Shown: in pieces, positions 1 to 9,115 of the stretch
How the letters are laid out: each line of letters begins with the position of its first letter
Numbering within the stretch: position 1 is the first letter of the stretch
From: Nitrospiraceae bacterium
GTDB lineage: Bacteria > Nitrospirota > Thermodesulfovibrionia > Thermodesulfovibrionales > UBA9159
Assembly (NCBI GenBank): GCA_003453735.1
Contig: DMNE01000426.1
Span: 6,288 to 24,177 of the forward strand
Length of the DNA stretch: 17,890 nucleotides
Direction: 5' to 3'
Notes under the pieces: generated by a model
Databases searched by the model: none
What the model was told of the DNA's origin: nothing
The model's input: the letters and a program-made list of their open reading frames with translations, nothing else
Made by a program: the position numbers and the translations under genes

Positions 1-1160
1 TCGAGGGATGCCTTTCTTAGGAAGCGGCCGATCTGTGTGAGCCTCGGATCGTCCTTCAGTTTCCTTTTTTCCGTCCACTCGCTCCGGAGTTTATCGTTGT
101 TTTCGAGTAGTTCCGAGAGTCTCTCCTTCGCGTCTCTATGCATTGTTCTGAATTTATAACATCTGAAGACCTGTCCGTTTTTCCCGATCCTGTCGTGGGC
201 GTAGATGGCCGGCCCCGGCGTTTCTAATCGTATGATACCGGCAATAACACCAATAATTGGCAGGAGCAAAGGAAGCGAAACGATGCTGACGGAGATATCA
301 AAAAGCCTTTTGATCAACCTGTTTGTTGCCGATTTGAGGTTGTTCTTGATATTCATGAGAAATATCTCCTCATAGAAGAGGTGCAGGAGGTCCGTATTGA
401 GGAGAGCTACCCCTTTGAGATCGGGTATAACCATGGTATTTGCGGCATAGTTCTGAACACTTGTCGTGAAGTCCGAGAGCTTTTCGGGCTGCACGGAGGG
501 CAGCGCAACGATTACGGTCTGAATGCCAAATTTCTTAATATACCTTGGAAAGTATTTAATTTTGCCGAACACTTTCTTGCCGCAGATAATCTCCCCCTTC
601 TTTGATTCATCGTCATCGAGAAAGCCGATGACCTCGTATCCCATATGTTTCTCCCGGCCGATCCCGTCCATCACAAGTCTTCCCGCATTACCCGCTCCGA
701 CGATAAGAACCCTTTCTTTCCATATCCCTATGCGAGAAAGGAATTTCTTGCCCCATAGGCGGAAAAGAGGAAAGATGAAGAGGGAAGACACCCACATCCC
801 CGACAGCACAAGTCTTGATATTCTCTCACCCATCTTTCCCAACGTCACTATCGTCATCACGGTTATGAAAGCAAGGGATATGGATTTGACCATCACTCTT
901 GCTTCATCCCAGAAAGGGAGGTTCCTGTTATAGAGGGCCTCGTAGGCTACGAAGAAGATATAAATGACCGGCATCCACCAGAGTGATATGAAATAGGCAT
1001 ACGAAAGATCCAGCGGAAGAAGACCCGGGATGAAATGCGGTATGAGCAACCACCTCAGTAACCATGCGATGGAGAGGGAGATGTAGAAGGCGAGGAGGTC
1101 GACTGCCATAAGACAACAGATCCGGAGAATCCTTCTCATTAATACAACGATCTCAATCAT
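1..1160 (-). CDS. Undecaprenyl-phosphate sugar-1-phosphate transferase, WbaP-like (3' end cut by window edge)
   Basis: This enzyme would start an O-antigen or exopolysaccharide repeat unit by moving a hexose-1-phosphate (galactose or glucose) from its UDP-sugar onto undecaprenyl phosphate in the inner membrane. About 386 codons are visible, of the usual 460-480. The first ~130 residues are hydrophobic with several membrane segments. A Rossmann-like region follows with VLIVGAGNAGRLV (about residues 150-162). The catalytic bacterial sugar transferase domain begins near residue 285 with a membrane segment, then GPAIYAHDRIGKNGQVF and CYKFRTMHRDA. The spacer LLENNDKLRSEW and then KLKDDPRLTQIGRFLRKASL are typical of WbaP rather than of the shorter PglC type. 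The ATG at 1160 overlaps the stop of the glycosyltransferase (ATGA), so translation is probably coupled. The sugar cannot be told from sequence. Confidence 0.9.
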   Translation of the reverse strand, partial: MIEIVVLMRRILRICCLMAVDLLAFYISLSIAWLLRWLLIPHFIPGLLPLDLSYAYFISLWWMPVIYIFFVAYEALYNRNLPFWDEARVMVKSISLAFITVMTIVTLGKMGERISRLVLSGMWVSSLFIFPLFRLWGKKFLSRIGIWKERVLIVGAGNAGRLVMDGIGREKHMGYEVIGFLDDDESKKGEIICGKKVFGKIKYFPRYIKKFGIQTVIVALPSVQPEKLSDFTTSVQNYAANTMVIPDLKGVALLNTDLLHLFYEEIFLMNIKNNLKSATNRLIKRLFDISVSIVSLPLLLPIIGVIAGIIRLETPGPAIYAHDRIGKNGQVFRCYKFRTMHRDAKERLSELLENNDKLRSEWTEKRKLKDDPRLTQIGRFLRKASL

Positions 1161-2008
1161 CCTGCAATCAGACCTATCCTGTATCCCGCATATTTTGCCA
1201 CAGATTCCAGAAGAATATAGGGTATCCAGAGGTATTCTCGGTGTGTGAAGACAAACCTCACTTGTTCTTTTATAAACCGCATGCCCTCGCTTTCGGGACG
1301 GACGTATTCGAAAATCCAGTTATTATTCCTCAGAGAGGAGGCGATGGTATAATACCGTGTGAATTGCCTGGAAAGTGAATAATTGTGAGAATGGATCACC
1401 ATAGCCTCCGGCACATATGATACCTTGCAGCCGTGTATAATCAATTTCGCTGCAAGCAGCATGTCCTCGCTGTGGCGTATTCCCTCAGGGAACTTCCCTG
1501 CCGACAAAAACAGGTCTTTCTTAATGGCTGAGCAGACATTGCTGAAAAAAAAGGTCTTTATCCCATACTTTGGTATGTCCTCTCTTCCTTTGGTTATCCC
1601 GAGGGCTGGGTAGTTGAAGAAGCGTGTAAATACCTCCAAGGGCGATGCATCGTCCCTTGGTATCTGCCGCGCGTATGTCGCGGCAATATCAGGTTTCTCA
1701 AGGGGAGCGGTCAATGTGCTCAGGAGCCTGTCATTTGAGGGCAATGCATCTTGTGTCATGAAAACAATGATGTCGCCCTTTGCCTCCATTGCCGCTATAT
1801 TCCTCGTTTTCCCATGGTTGAAGTCTTTTCTGGGAATAGTTATCGTCCGCGCACTGAAGCTCCTCGCGATCTCCAAGGTGTTGTCTTCAGAGGAAGAATC
1901 TATTATGATAATCTCCATTGGCTTCGTATCTTGCGATTGGAGTCGTGAGAAAAGGGACTCCAGATTGGTTCCGGCGTTCAGTGTGGGTATTATGAGCGAA
2001 ATCCGCAT
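1157..2008 (-). CDS. Family 2 glycosyltransferase, rhamnosyltransferase-like
   Basis: A 283-residue GT-A fold glycosyltransferase that probably adds a sugar to a lipid-linked polysaccharide repeat at the cytoplasmic face of the inner membrane. The N-terminus RISLIIPTLNAGTNLE is the usual GT2 nucleotide-binding start. IIIIDSSSEDNT (34-44) is the first acidic motif. KDFNHGKTRN (61-70) and FMTQDALP (83-90, in the place of the DXD metal site) are features of the rhamnosyltransferase-like GT2 subgroup. HSEDMLLAAKL near residue 180 supplies the ED catalytic-base region. The gene lies just upstream of and overlaps the WbaP-like transferase, so the two probably act in one assembly pathway. There is no good Shine-Dalgarno before the ATG at 2008; the upstream DNA is the 9-bp repeat array. 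Donor and acceptor are unknown. Confidence 0.88.
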   Translation of the reverse strand: MRISLIIPTLNAGTNLESLFSRLQSQDTKPMEIIIIDSSSEDNTLEIARSFSARTITIPRKDFNHGKTRNIAAMEAKGDIIVFMTQDALPSNDRLLSTLTAPLEKPDIAATYARQIPRDDASPLEVFTRFFNYPALGITKGREDIPKYGIKTFFFSNVCSAIKKDLFLSAGKFPEGIRHSEDMLLAAKLIIHGCKVSYVPEAMVIHSHNYSLSRQFTRYYTIASSLRNNNWIFEYVRPESEGMRFIKEQVRFVFTHREYLWIPYILLESVAKYAGYRIGLIAG

Positions 2009-2019
2009 AGTTTAGTATT

Positions 2020-2046
2020 GTATCATATGTATCATATGTATCATAA
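2020..2046. repeat. Three tandem copies of a 9-bp unit in a divergent promoter region
   Basis: The unit GTATCATAT occurs at 2020-2028 and 2029-2037, with a third copy GTATCATAA at 2038-2046. It contains CATATG palindromes at the junctions. It sits between the start of the leftward glycosyltransferase (2008) and the rightward galE (2083), so it occupies the only room for both promoters. TATCAT can also serve as a -10-like hexamer. Whether it is an operator or a promoter array is inference. Confidence 0.7.
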
Positions 2047-3060
<1,014 letters not shown>

Positions 3061-3158
3061 ACCAATTTTTTTGGATTTCCTACAGTATCGTAAAACATGA
3101 CATCCGCCGACGATCAAACTGCGGTTCTCATTATAGTCCGCTACGGATAAAAGAACAA

Positions 3159-3266
3159 CGGGCGTGCCTGAACTCGCTGCACCACCGGACTATCCTTGAG
3201 CTATAATTTAGTCCTGGTTACGAAATACCACCGGAAAGTCATACTGAAGGGAAACGCTACAGCGAA
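3159..3266 (+). pseudogene. Probable relic of an IS200/IS605-family TnpA transposase
   Basis: One forward frame (from about 3196) reads LSYNLVLVTKYHRKVILKG. This matches the well-known N-terminal signature of IS200/IS605 HUH transposases (YHLVLVTKYRRKV type). The His of that signature is replaced by Asn, and the frame runs into a TGA at 3268-3270. A neighbouring frame upstream (about 3165-3204) reads LNSLHHRTILEL, which could be the preceding part shifted out of frame. I cannot find the later HUH or catalytic Tyr motifs downstream, so if this is a relic most of the gene has decayed. The match is short and could be chance. Confidence 0.4.
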
Positions 3267-3441
3267 TTGCTGACCCTGAGAAAACGAACGCGCGCGTCTA
3301 ACTCCACCCTGGCATCATGCCCAGGATGCAGAATGCGGCGTCTCTGAGTGTTCAATAATACTGTAGACCGAGGAGATTCAACAGGCGGCGAAGATAAACA
3401 GAGCGGACCGTACTGTGGTTGCTCATTTTCGCAGAGTGATG

Positions 3442-3450
3442 TGTTATAAT
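3442..3450 (+). promoter_or_regulatory. Extended -10 promoter for the downstream operon
   Basis: The string TGTTATAAT is a perfect extended -10 element (TGN plus consensus TATAAT). No good -35 lies at 17 bases, which is common for extended -10 promoters. It is about 130 bases upstream of the gene at 3583 and would drive the propeller-uppS-cdsA-dxr-rseP run. Confidence 0.45.
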
Positions 3451-3582
3451 GGAAAACCAAATATTATCATAGGCATATGAGGAGGACTTTTCCCTGTCCG
3501 ATAGTCTAAAACTCCATCTCATTTCCGTAATCCATCTTCATCCATCGGGTTCAATGGACATAAAAGGTTAGGGTCATTATCG

Positions 3583-5283
3583 ATGTCAGGAGGCAGAGTG
3601 AAATTAAGGATTTCAGTTCTGGTTTTTCTCCTTGCGATGTTTTTTGCCGCGATAACATCGGCGGAGGACCCCCTCACTCAGCTCAAAGAGGACACACTCG
3701 CTTATTTTAAGCCATTGAAGGGAAAAGTGGTGTCTGTTTCAGGCGACATGATTTCATCTGATCTCGGCAGCACGTCTGGGATGAGAGCTGGCATGAGGTT
3801 CACTGTCCTGAGGGAGGGAGCACCTTTTCTGCATCCTATAACAAAGGAACCCATGGGCACGATAGAGACAGCGGTTGGGACTGCTGTTGTGAAGGAGGTG
3901 ACTTCTGACGGCTCCACCCTGGCGGTCATAAAAGGGACTCCGAAGGAGGGCGATGTTTTGAGAATTTCTGAGGCGAAAGTCAGGATCCTCTTCTTCCAGG
4001 ACAAGAGTGTTGACTGGAATCTGGGCGAGCGCTATTATCGCCTTTTAAAGGATAGCGGCAGGATTGATCTCATCGATACCCCCCTTGATAGAGGAGATGA
4101 TTCGGTCGTACTGGCGGAAGCTAAACAGAAGGATGCCCAAATGACGCTGCTGCTCAGGGCAGAGGAAACCGATAAGGAAATGATCCTCCAACAGAAGCTC
4201 CTGTGGGTTGATGATGCATCAAAGATGGCCGACAGCGAGGTGAAGGTTAGCAATGCTTACGTGCAGGACCTTCATTTTGGAGAACGTATGCTCTCACCTG
4301 TGGGCTCGGCGGGCGATGCCATGCTTTTCTTCGATCTTCCCTTCAGCGCGAGCCTAATCGCCTCAGGTGATATTAAAGGTGACGGAAAACAGGAATTGAT
4401 TATCACCAGCGGCAGGCATATCCGGATCTATGCGCCGGGCACAACCCTACAGAACCTTTATGAGATCAAAGGGAATGCCTCTGATGATTATCTTTGGATA
4501 GATACCTTGGATATTGACGGCGATGGAAAAGATGAAATTATCGTGACCGCCATGAGAAACGGAGGTATTGTCTCCTCAGTTTACGGGCTTAGAGATGGAG
4601 AATTCGTCCTCCTTCGGGAGAGCGATCTCTTTCTGAGAAGACTCAATAACAGCCTTGTTGGCCAGGGGTATGAAAAGGGTGAGGGATTCCACGGGCCTGT
4701 TTTCAAAGTCACGTTCGAGAATGGTGTATTCAAGAAAGGTGATCCGATAAAACTTCCAAAAGGGGTAAACATCTATGATTTTGCTCCCTTGGAGGGCCTT
4801 GATGGCTTGCAGTATATCCTTGCTTATGATGAAACAGGTCATCTGAATCTTTACAATAAGGGCGGCTTGAAGGTCTGGAACAGTGCGGAGGACTTAGGCG
4901 GATTTCAGAACGCCTTTAAAAAGGATGCACCAACGATGCCAACGGATACGATAAATAGGGGTGTCTGGTCGATAAAGGACAGGTTGCTTTTCAGGGATAA
5001 AGATAAGGAAGTTTTTGTAATAAAGAGGGTTCCGCTGATAAATATGGCCCGGGGACTCGGCAATAAGAATTCTCAGATAAAGACGTTGCTGTGGACAGGG
5101 CTCTCGATGGAGGAGAGGGTCGTGGTAGAGGGAATATCGGGATCTCTCCTTGATTACGCTGTTACCGGTGATCGGTTAATTGTTTTGAGCAAGCCGTTAT
5201 TCGGCATAAAGGCAAAGAATATCCTGAGTGGAGAAAATCCGATGGGCGACATGCTGTATGTCTACTCGCTGAAAGGACGGTAA
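3583..5283 (+). CDS. Secreted protein with FG-GAP/VCBS-like repeats, unknown function
   Basis: I cannot assign a function. The N-terminus is a clear Sec signal peptide (KLRISVLVFLLAMFF, cleavage likely after ITSA), so the protein is exported. Residues ~40-135 form a beta-rich domain with GKVVSVSGD, LGSTSGMRAGMRFTVLREG and PITKEPMGTIET, a pattern like the C-terminal domain of FlgT-type proteins. Residues ~138-230 (KVRILFFQD, GERYYRLLKDSGRIDLID) have the look of a CsgG/TolB N-terminal-like alpha/beta domain. From ~255 onward there are calcium-loop repeats, SGDIKGDGKQELIITSG and LDIDGDGKDEIIVTAM, typical of FG-GAP/VCBS beta-propeller blades. AGGAGG at 3588-3593 lies inside the ORF start and would favour a GTG start at 3598 over the ATG at 3583; both give a good signal peptide. 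It ends 11 bases before uppS. Confidence 0.8.
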   Translation: MSGGRVKLRISVLVFLLAMFFAAITSAEDPLTQLKEDTLAYFKPLKGKVVSVSGDMISSDLGSTSGMRAGMRFTVLREGAPFLHPITKEPMGTIETAVGTAVVKEVTSDGSTLAVIKGTPKEGDVLRISEAKVRILFFQDKSVDWNLGERYYRLLKDSGRIDLIDTPLDRGDDSVVLAEAKQKDAQMTLLLRAEETDKEMILQQKLLWVDDASKMADSEVKVSNAYVQDLHFGERMLSPVGSAGDAMLFFDLPFSASLIASGDIKGDGKQELIITSGRHIRIYAPGTTLQNLYEIKGNASDDYLWIDTLDIDGDGKDEIIVTAMRNGGIVSSVYGLRDGEFVLLRESDLFLRRLNNSLVGQGYEKGEGFHGPVFKVTFENGVFKKGDPIKLPKGVNIYDFAPLEGLDGLQYILAYDETGHLNLYNKGGLKVWNSAEDLGGFQNAFKKDAPTMPTDTINRGVWSIKDRLLFRDKDKEVFVIKRVPLINMARGLGNKNSQIKTLLWTGLSMEERVVVEGISGSLLDYAVTGDRLIVLSKPLFGIKAKNILSGENPMGDMLYVYSLKGR

Positions 5284-5294
5284 AAGGCAAAACC

Positions 5295-6011
5295 GTGTTA
5301 TTATCCGGCAGAATCCCTGAACATGTAGCTATCATTATGGATGGGAATGGTCGATGGGCAGAGATGCGGGGTCTTCCGAGGATAGAAGGACATAAGCGTG
5401 GAGCCGAGAGGACGCGGGAGATTATAGCTGCTGCCGCTGAGGTCGGAGTGAATGCCCTGACCCTCTATGCTTTCTCGATCGAGAACTGGCAGAGGCCCAC
5501 TGATGAAATCTCGATGCTGATGAAACTCCTCGAGGTTTACCTGAGAAAGGAATTCGACGAGTTAGTGGAAAAAGGCATTCTCTTTAGAACGATCGGAGAG
5601 ATATGGAGGTTGCCGAGGAACATACAGGATCTCCTGCATGATATGACGGAGAGGTCTTCTGAAAACAGCGGCATGAAGCTCGTTCTCGCACTGAGTTACG
5701 GTGGCAGAAATGAGATCATCCGTGCAGTGAGGAAGATCGTTGAACGAAAGGCCAGGCCAGAGGACGTAACCGATGAGTATTTTGAATCCCTCCTTGATAC
5801 TTCCGGTATTTCAGCCCCTGACCTTATTATCAGGACGAGCGGGGAGAAGCGGATCAGCAATTTTCTCCTCTGGCAAGCGGCTTATGCCGAACTGTATTTT
5901 ACCGATACCTTATGGCCTGATTTCACCAAAGATGAATTTTTCTTTGCCCTCCACGATTATCAGATGAGGGAAAGAAGATTCGGGGCTGTTCCGCTCAGGG
6001 TAGGGTTTTGA
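5295..6011 (+). CDS. uppS: Undecaprenyl diphosphate synthase (cis-prenyltransferase)
   Basis: Condenses farnesyl diphosphate with eight isopentenyl diphosphates to make the C55 carrier lipid used for peptidoglycan and polysaccharide assembly. At 238 residues it is of normal length. All family motifs are present: IIMDGNGRWA with catalytic Asp16, GHKRGAE (32-38), the FS-x-ENW element (60-65), LSYGGRNEI (133-141) and the C-terminal DLIIRTSGEKRISNFLLWQ with the YAELYF segment. The start is GTG at 5295 with AAAAGG seven bases before it. The gene is followed almost without gap by cdsA and so is probably co-translated. Its product is used by the WbaP-like enzyme at the left of the window. Confidence 0.97.
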   Translation: MLLSGRIPEHVAIIMDGNGRWAEMRGLPRIEGHKRGAERTREIIAAAAEVGVNALTLYAFSIENWQRPTDEISMLMKLLEVYLRKEFDELVEKGILFRTIGEIWRLPRNIQDLLHDMTERSSENSGMKLVLALSYGGRNEIIRAVRKIVERKARPEDVTDEYFESLLDTSGISAPDLIIRTSGEKRISNFLLWQAAYAELYFTDTLWPDFTKDEFFFALHDYQMRERRFGAVPLRVGF

Positions 6012-6013
6012 GG

Positions 6014-6805
6014 ATGCATGCAACAAGGCTCATTGTTGCGGCAATTTTGCTACCTCTTTTCTATCTTTATGTCGTTAAACTCCAACAGGGATATTTCTAC
6101 CTTCTGATCCTCCTTGTATCGTCGCTCGCACAAAGTGAGTTTTACGCCATGTATCGGGTACGCGGCATCCTCAAGATTGTGGGCATAGGCGCAGGGGTTG
6201 CGTTACTTTCTGCCATGTACTTTTCAAGAGGGATATTGCCTGATATCCTGCTATCGGCGTTTCTCCTTATCGCTTTCGTAAGACTCATGGGAAAGCGTGA
6301 CCCGGCATCGTCCCTTCACGATATGGCCCCTGTGGTTACCGCGATGCTCTATATCCCTTGCTCGCTCGGCTTCCAGATCTTTCTGCGAGGCGGGGGACCA
6401 GGGTGGATACTCTTCCTCTTCGGATGTGTATGGGCATCAGACAGCTTTGCCTATTATATCGGAAAGACTCTCGGGAGGAAAAAGTTATTCGTGGAGGTCA
6501 GTCCGCAGAAGACGGTAGCCGGCGCATTCGGTTCAGTGGCAGGCGGTGCTCTGTCCGGATTCCTGCTGAATCGGGCGTTTGTGCAGACGATGAATTCGTG
6601 GGAATCGCTGACGATTGGTATTGTCATCGGTGCAACGACAATCATCGGCGACCTCGTGGAGTCCATGTTCAAAAGGGATGCCGGCGTTAAGGATTCGAGT
6701 GGCATTATTCCGGGACATGGAGGAATTCTCGACAAGATCGATGGAGTTCTCTTTGCTGGTCCTGTCCTCTACTGGGTCTCCAAGGCTTTTAGGCTGATCG
6801 TATGA
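6014..6805 (+). CDS. cdsA: Phosphatidate cytidylyltransferase (CDP-diglyceride synthase)
   Basis: An inner-membrane enzyme that makes CDP-diacylglycerol from phosphatidic acid and CTP, the branch point of phospholipid synthesis. The 263 residues contain about seven to eight membrane segments. The C-terminal family signature is present at ~216-244: ESMFKRDAGVKDSSG followed by IIPGHGGILDKIDG. The usual DR after GGxLD is DK here, a conservative change. ASDSFAYYIGKTLG and SPQKTVAG are further conserved CdsA motifs. I prefer the ATG at 6014 because AGGG lies eight bases upstream; a TTG at 6008 overlapping the uppS stop is the alternative and adds two residues. The stop overlaps the dxr start by ATGA. 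Confidence 0.95.
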   Translation: MHATRLIVAAILLPLFYLYVVKLQQGYFYLLILLVSSLAQSEFYAMYRVRGILKIVGIGAGVALLSAMYFSRGILPDILLSAFLLIAFVRLMGKRDPASSLHDMAPVVTAMLYIPCSLGFQIFLRGGGPGWILFLFGCVWASDSFAYYIGKTLGRKKLFVEVSPQKTVAGAFGSVAGGALSGFLLNRAFVQTMNSWESLTIGIVIGATTIIGDLVESMFKRDAGVKDSSGIIPGHGGILDKIDGVLFAGPVLYWVSKAFRLIV

Positions 6806-7953
6806 AGAGGATCGTTATTCTGGGTTCGACCGGATCCATAGGGAGGAGTGCCCTAGAGGTAATATCAAGGCATAGCGAGCGGTTTCGGGTCGTTGGCCTG
6901 GCAGCGGGCAGCAATATAGATCTCCTCGGAGAGCAGATGAAGGCATTCTCTCCAGAGATTGTTGCCGTTTCTGATGAAGGAGCTGCTCTGGAACTCAAGA
7001 GAAGAACGGGAAGAAAGCCTGAGATTTACGCGGGAGAAGATGGTATCAAAACGGTGGCGGCTTATAAGGACTCGGACTTTGTGCTCTCTGCCATGGTTGG
7101 TTTCAGCGGCTTGATCCCCACTCTCCACGCTATCAGGGCCGGCAAGACGATAGGGCTTGCCAATAAGGAGACACTCGTTACTGCAGGAGATATCATAAGA
7201 CGAGAGGCAGAATTCTCGGGAGTGCCGATACTTCCTGTCGATAGCGAACACAGTGCCATTTTTCAGTGCATGAAGGGGCAGAATGCGAAATATCTCAGGA
7301 GGATAATCCTGACGGCATCAGGCGGTCCGTTTATAGGGAAGAAGGCTGATGAGCTGAAGGATGTCAGCATGGCTGATGTGCTGAAGCATCCAAAATGGAA
7401 GATGGGCAAGAAGATCACTGTTGATTCTGCAACCTTGATGAACAAGGGACTTGAGGTGATCGAGGCTTTTCATTTTTTTGGTCTTCCCGCTGAAAAGATA
7501 GAAGTTCTGGTGCATCCGCAGTGCCTCGTGCATTCTCTCGTGGAGTTTACCGACGGAACTCTCTTAGCACAGATATCTCTGCCGGATATGAAGGGACCGA
7601 TCGCTTACGCCCTTGCACATCCTGAGAGGCTTGATGATACCGTCGCTCCTCTCGAACTGGATGTTGTCGAGAAGCTGACATTTCAGAGACCCGATACCGA
7701 TAGCTTTCCCTGCTTGTGGCATGCCTACGAGGCATTGAAAGAGGGTGGAACAATGCCTGCCGTGCTAAACGCCGCAAATGAAGTCACAGTGAATGCGTTC
7801 CTTGAGGGGAGAATATCTTTTCATGGCATCCCTGGTATAATTGAGAAGACGATGCATTCGCACAAAAGCGGGCAGGTCAACGAACTCGAGGCGGTTCTCG
7901 AGGCAGACAGATGGGCCCGGGGAAAAGCAGCAGAATACATAAAAAAACTGTAA
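6802..7953 (+). CDS. dxr: 1-deoxy-D-xylulose 5-phosphate reductoisomerase
   Basis: Second step of the MEP pathway: converts DXP to MEP with NADPH and a divalent metal, feeding the isoprenoid units that UppS uses. The length of 383 is normal. NADPH-binding LGSTGSIGRSALEVI (7-21) opens the protein. GLANKETLVTAG (118-129), the metal-binding VDSEHSAIFQ (Asp147, Glu149), LTASGGPF (170-177) and HPKWKMGKKITVDSATLMNK with GLE (Glu218) are all intact. It starts in an ATGA overlap with cdsA, indicating tight coupling. A 91-bp gap separates it from rseP. Confidence 0.97.
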   Translation: MKRIVILGSTGSIGRSALEVISRHSERFRVVGLAAGSNIDLLGEQMKAFSPEIVAVSDEGAALELKRRTGRKPEIYAGEDGIKTVAAYKDSDFVLSAMVGFSGLIPTLHAIRAGKTIGLANKETLVTAGDIIRREAEFSGVPILPVDSEHSAIFQCMKGQNAKYLRRIILTASGGPFIGKKADELKDVSMADVLKHPKWKMGKKITVDSATLMNKGLEVIEAFHFFGLPAEKIEVLVHPQCLVHSLVEFTDGTLLAQISLPDMKGPIAYALAHPERLDDTVAPLELDVVEKLTFQRPDTDSFPCLWHAYEALKEGGTMPAVLNAANEVTVNAFLEGRISFHGIPGIIEKTMHSHKSGQVNELEAVLEADRWARGKAAEYIKKL

Positions 7954-8044
7954 TGCATTGATGGTAGCGGGTGGCGCGATCCCTGTGAGGGGAAGTACCT
8001 GTTCAACGTGTCCGGTTACTCATCAAAGAATCTAAGGAGAGACT

Positions 8045-9115
8045 ATGACATTTTTATCCGCGCTGATATTGCTGGGCATACTCATCTTTGTCCACGAATT
8101 CGGCCATTTTCTTTTTGCGAAGCTGATGGGCGTGAAGGTGCTGAAATTTTCACTGGGATTCGGTCCTAAAGTCTTCGGAAAGAAATGCGGAGAGACTGAA
8201 TATCTTCTCTCCTCAGTCCCGCTTGGCGGATATGTGAAGATGCTCGGGGAAGATCAGGGCGACGAGATCAGTGATGCTGATAGGGAACGGGCATTTAGTT
8301 CGCAGCCCGTCTGGAAGAGATTACTGATTGTTTTCTCCGGCCCCCTTTTTAATGTACTGTTCGCGACCGTTATCTTCGTAGTTCTTTTTCTCACTGGCGT
8401 TCCATCACTTCTCCCCGAGGTGGGAGAAGTGGTTCCTGACTCACCTGCCGCACACGCAGGTCTCGCAACGGGGGACAGAATCGCTGAGATCAATGGAATT
8501 CCGATCACCCATTGGGATGACGTGACGGAGATTATCCATGAGAGCCCGGGAAAGCGATTACGGGTAACGATAAAGAGGGGGCATGAAGAACTAACCCTCG
8601 AGATAACTCCGGAAAAGAAGGTAACCCCGAATATCTTTGGTGAAAACAAGGCGGTGGGTCTTATCGGCATAAAACCTTCTGGGAAGACCTTTACCGAGAA
8701 GGAAGCCCTGTCAGGGGCACTTGTGCAGGCTTTTAAGAGGACATGGGATATAGCTGCGCTTACGGTGATATCGATAATAAAGCTTATCCAACGGGTTCTC
8801 CCTGCCGATACGATCGGTGGCCCTATCCTGATATTCCAACTGGCGGGCCAGCAGGCTTCCCAAGGACTGATGAATTTCTTTGCTTTCATGGCGATTATCA
8901 GCATCAACCTCGGCGTCGCAAATCTCCTGCCTATCCCGATACTCGACGGCGGGCATGTCCTGTTTCTTGGCATAGAGGTGATCAGGAGAAAGCCCTTAAG
9001 TGACAAGGCGATCATGGCTGCACAGCGTGTTGGATTAGTGATTATCATTACCCTGATGGTATTTGCGTTTTACAATGACATTATGAGATTAATCACTGGG
9101 AAAAAAATCCCTTGA
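8045..9115 (+). CDS. rseP: RIP metalloprotease, site-2 protease RseP/MucP family
   Basis: An inner-membrane zinc protease that cuts membrane-spanning substrates, classically the anti-sigma factor RseA after a first cut by DegS, and remnant signal peptides. The zinc motif FVHEFGHFLFAK (His17, Glu18, His21) lies in the first membrane segment. GGYVKMLGED (61-70) is the conserved beta-hairpin region. A single PDZ domain spans about 120-190 (PDSPAAHAGLATGDRI). The second zinc ligand is in NLLPIPILDGGH (Asp301). At 356 residues it belongs to the shorter, one-PDZ form; E. coli RseP has ~450 and two PDZ domains. The start ATG has AAGGAGA four to five bases upstream. No sigma-E or anti-sigma gene is seen here. 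It overlaps the Nudix gene. Confidence 0.95.
   Translation: MTFLSALILLGILIFVHEFGHFLFAKLMGVKVLKFSLGFGPKVFGKKCGETEYLLSSVPLGGYVKMLGEDQGDEISDADRERAFSSQPVWKRLLIVFSGPLFNVLFATVIFVVLFLTGVPSLLPEVGEVVPDSPAAHAGLATGDRIAEINGIPITHWDDVTEIIHESPGKRLRVTIKRGHEELTLEITPEKKVTPNIFGENKAVGLIGIKPSGKTFTEKEALSGALVQAFKRTWDIAALTVISIIKLIQRVLPADTIGGPILIFQLAGQQASQGLMNFFAFMAIISINLGVANLLPIPILDGGHVLFLGIEVIRRKPLSDKAIMAAQRVGLVIIITLMVFAFYNDIMRLITGKKIP

Larger units (their letters stand above)
3061..3582. other. 522-bp stretch without an intact gene
   Basis: No convincing full-length coding sequence is seen on either strand; open frames of 60-70 codons on the minus strand match nothing I recognise. The stretch holds a probable transposase relic (about 3159-3266), an imperfect GC-rich inverted repeat around 3307-3325 (CCTGGCAT / ATGCCCAGG) and a promoter-like extended -10 at 3442-3450. 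A weak CCAA/TTGG hairpin with a T-rich loop at 3062-3074, just after galE, is too short to call a terminator. Confidence 0.6.

Noticed and set aside
523..933. 136-codon plus-strand frame at the left end
   Set aside because: It overlaps the minus-strand WbaP-like gene, which reads continuously from 1160 to the window edge with strong family motifs.
3257..3460. 67-codon minus-strand frame after galE
   Set aside because: No family pattern, no ribosome site, and the region shows signs of decay on the plus strand.
8254..9048. 264-codon minus-strand open frame opposite rseP
   Set aside because: Shadow of rseP, which has intact zinc motifs and a PDZ domain; the antisense product has no known pattern.
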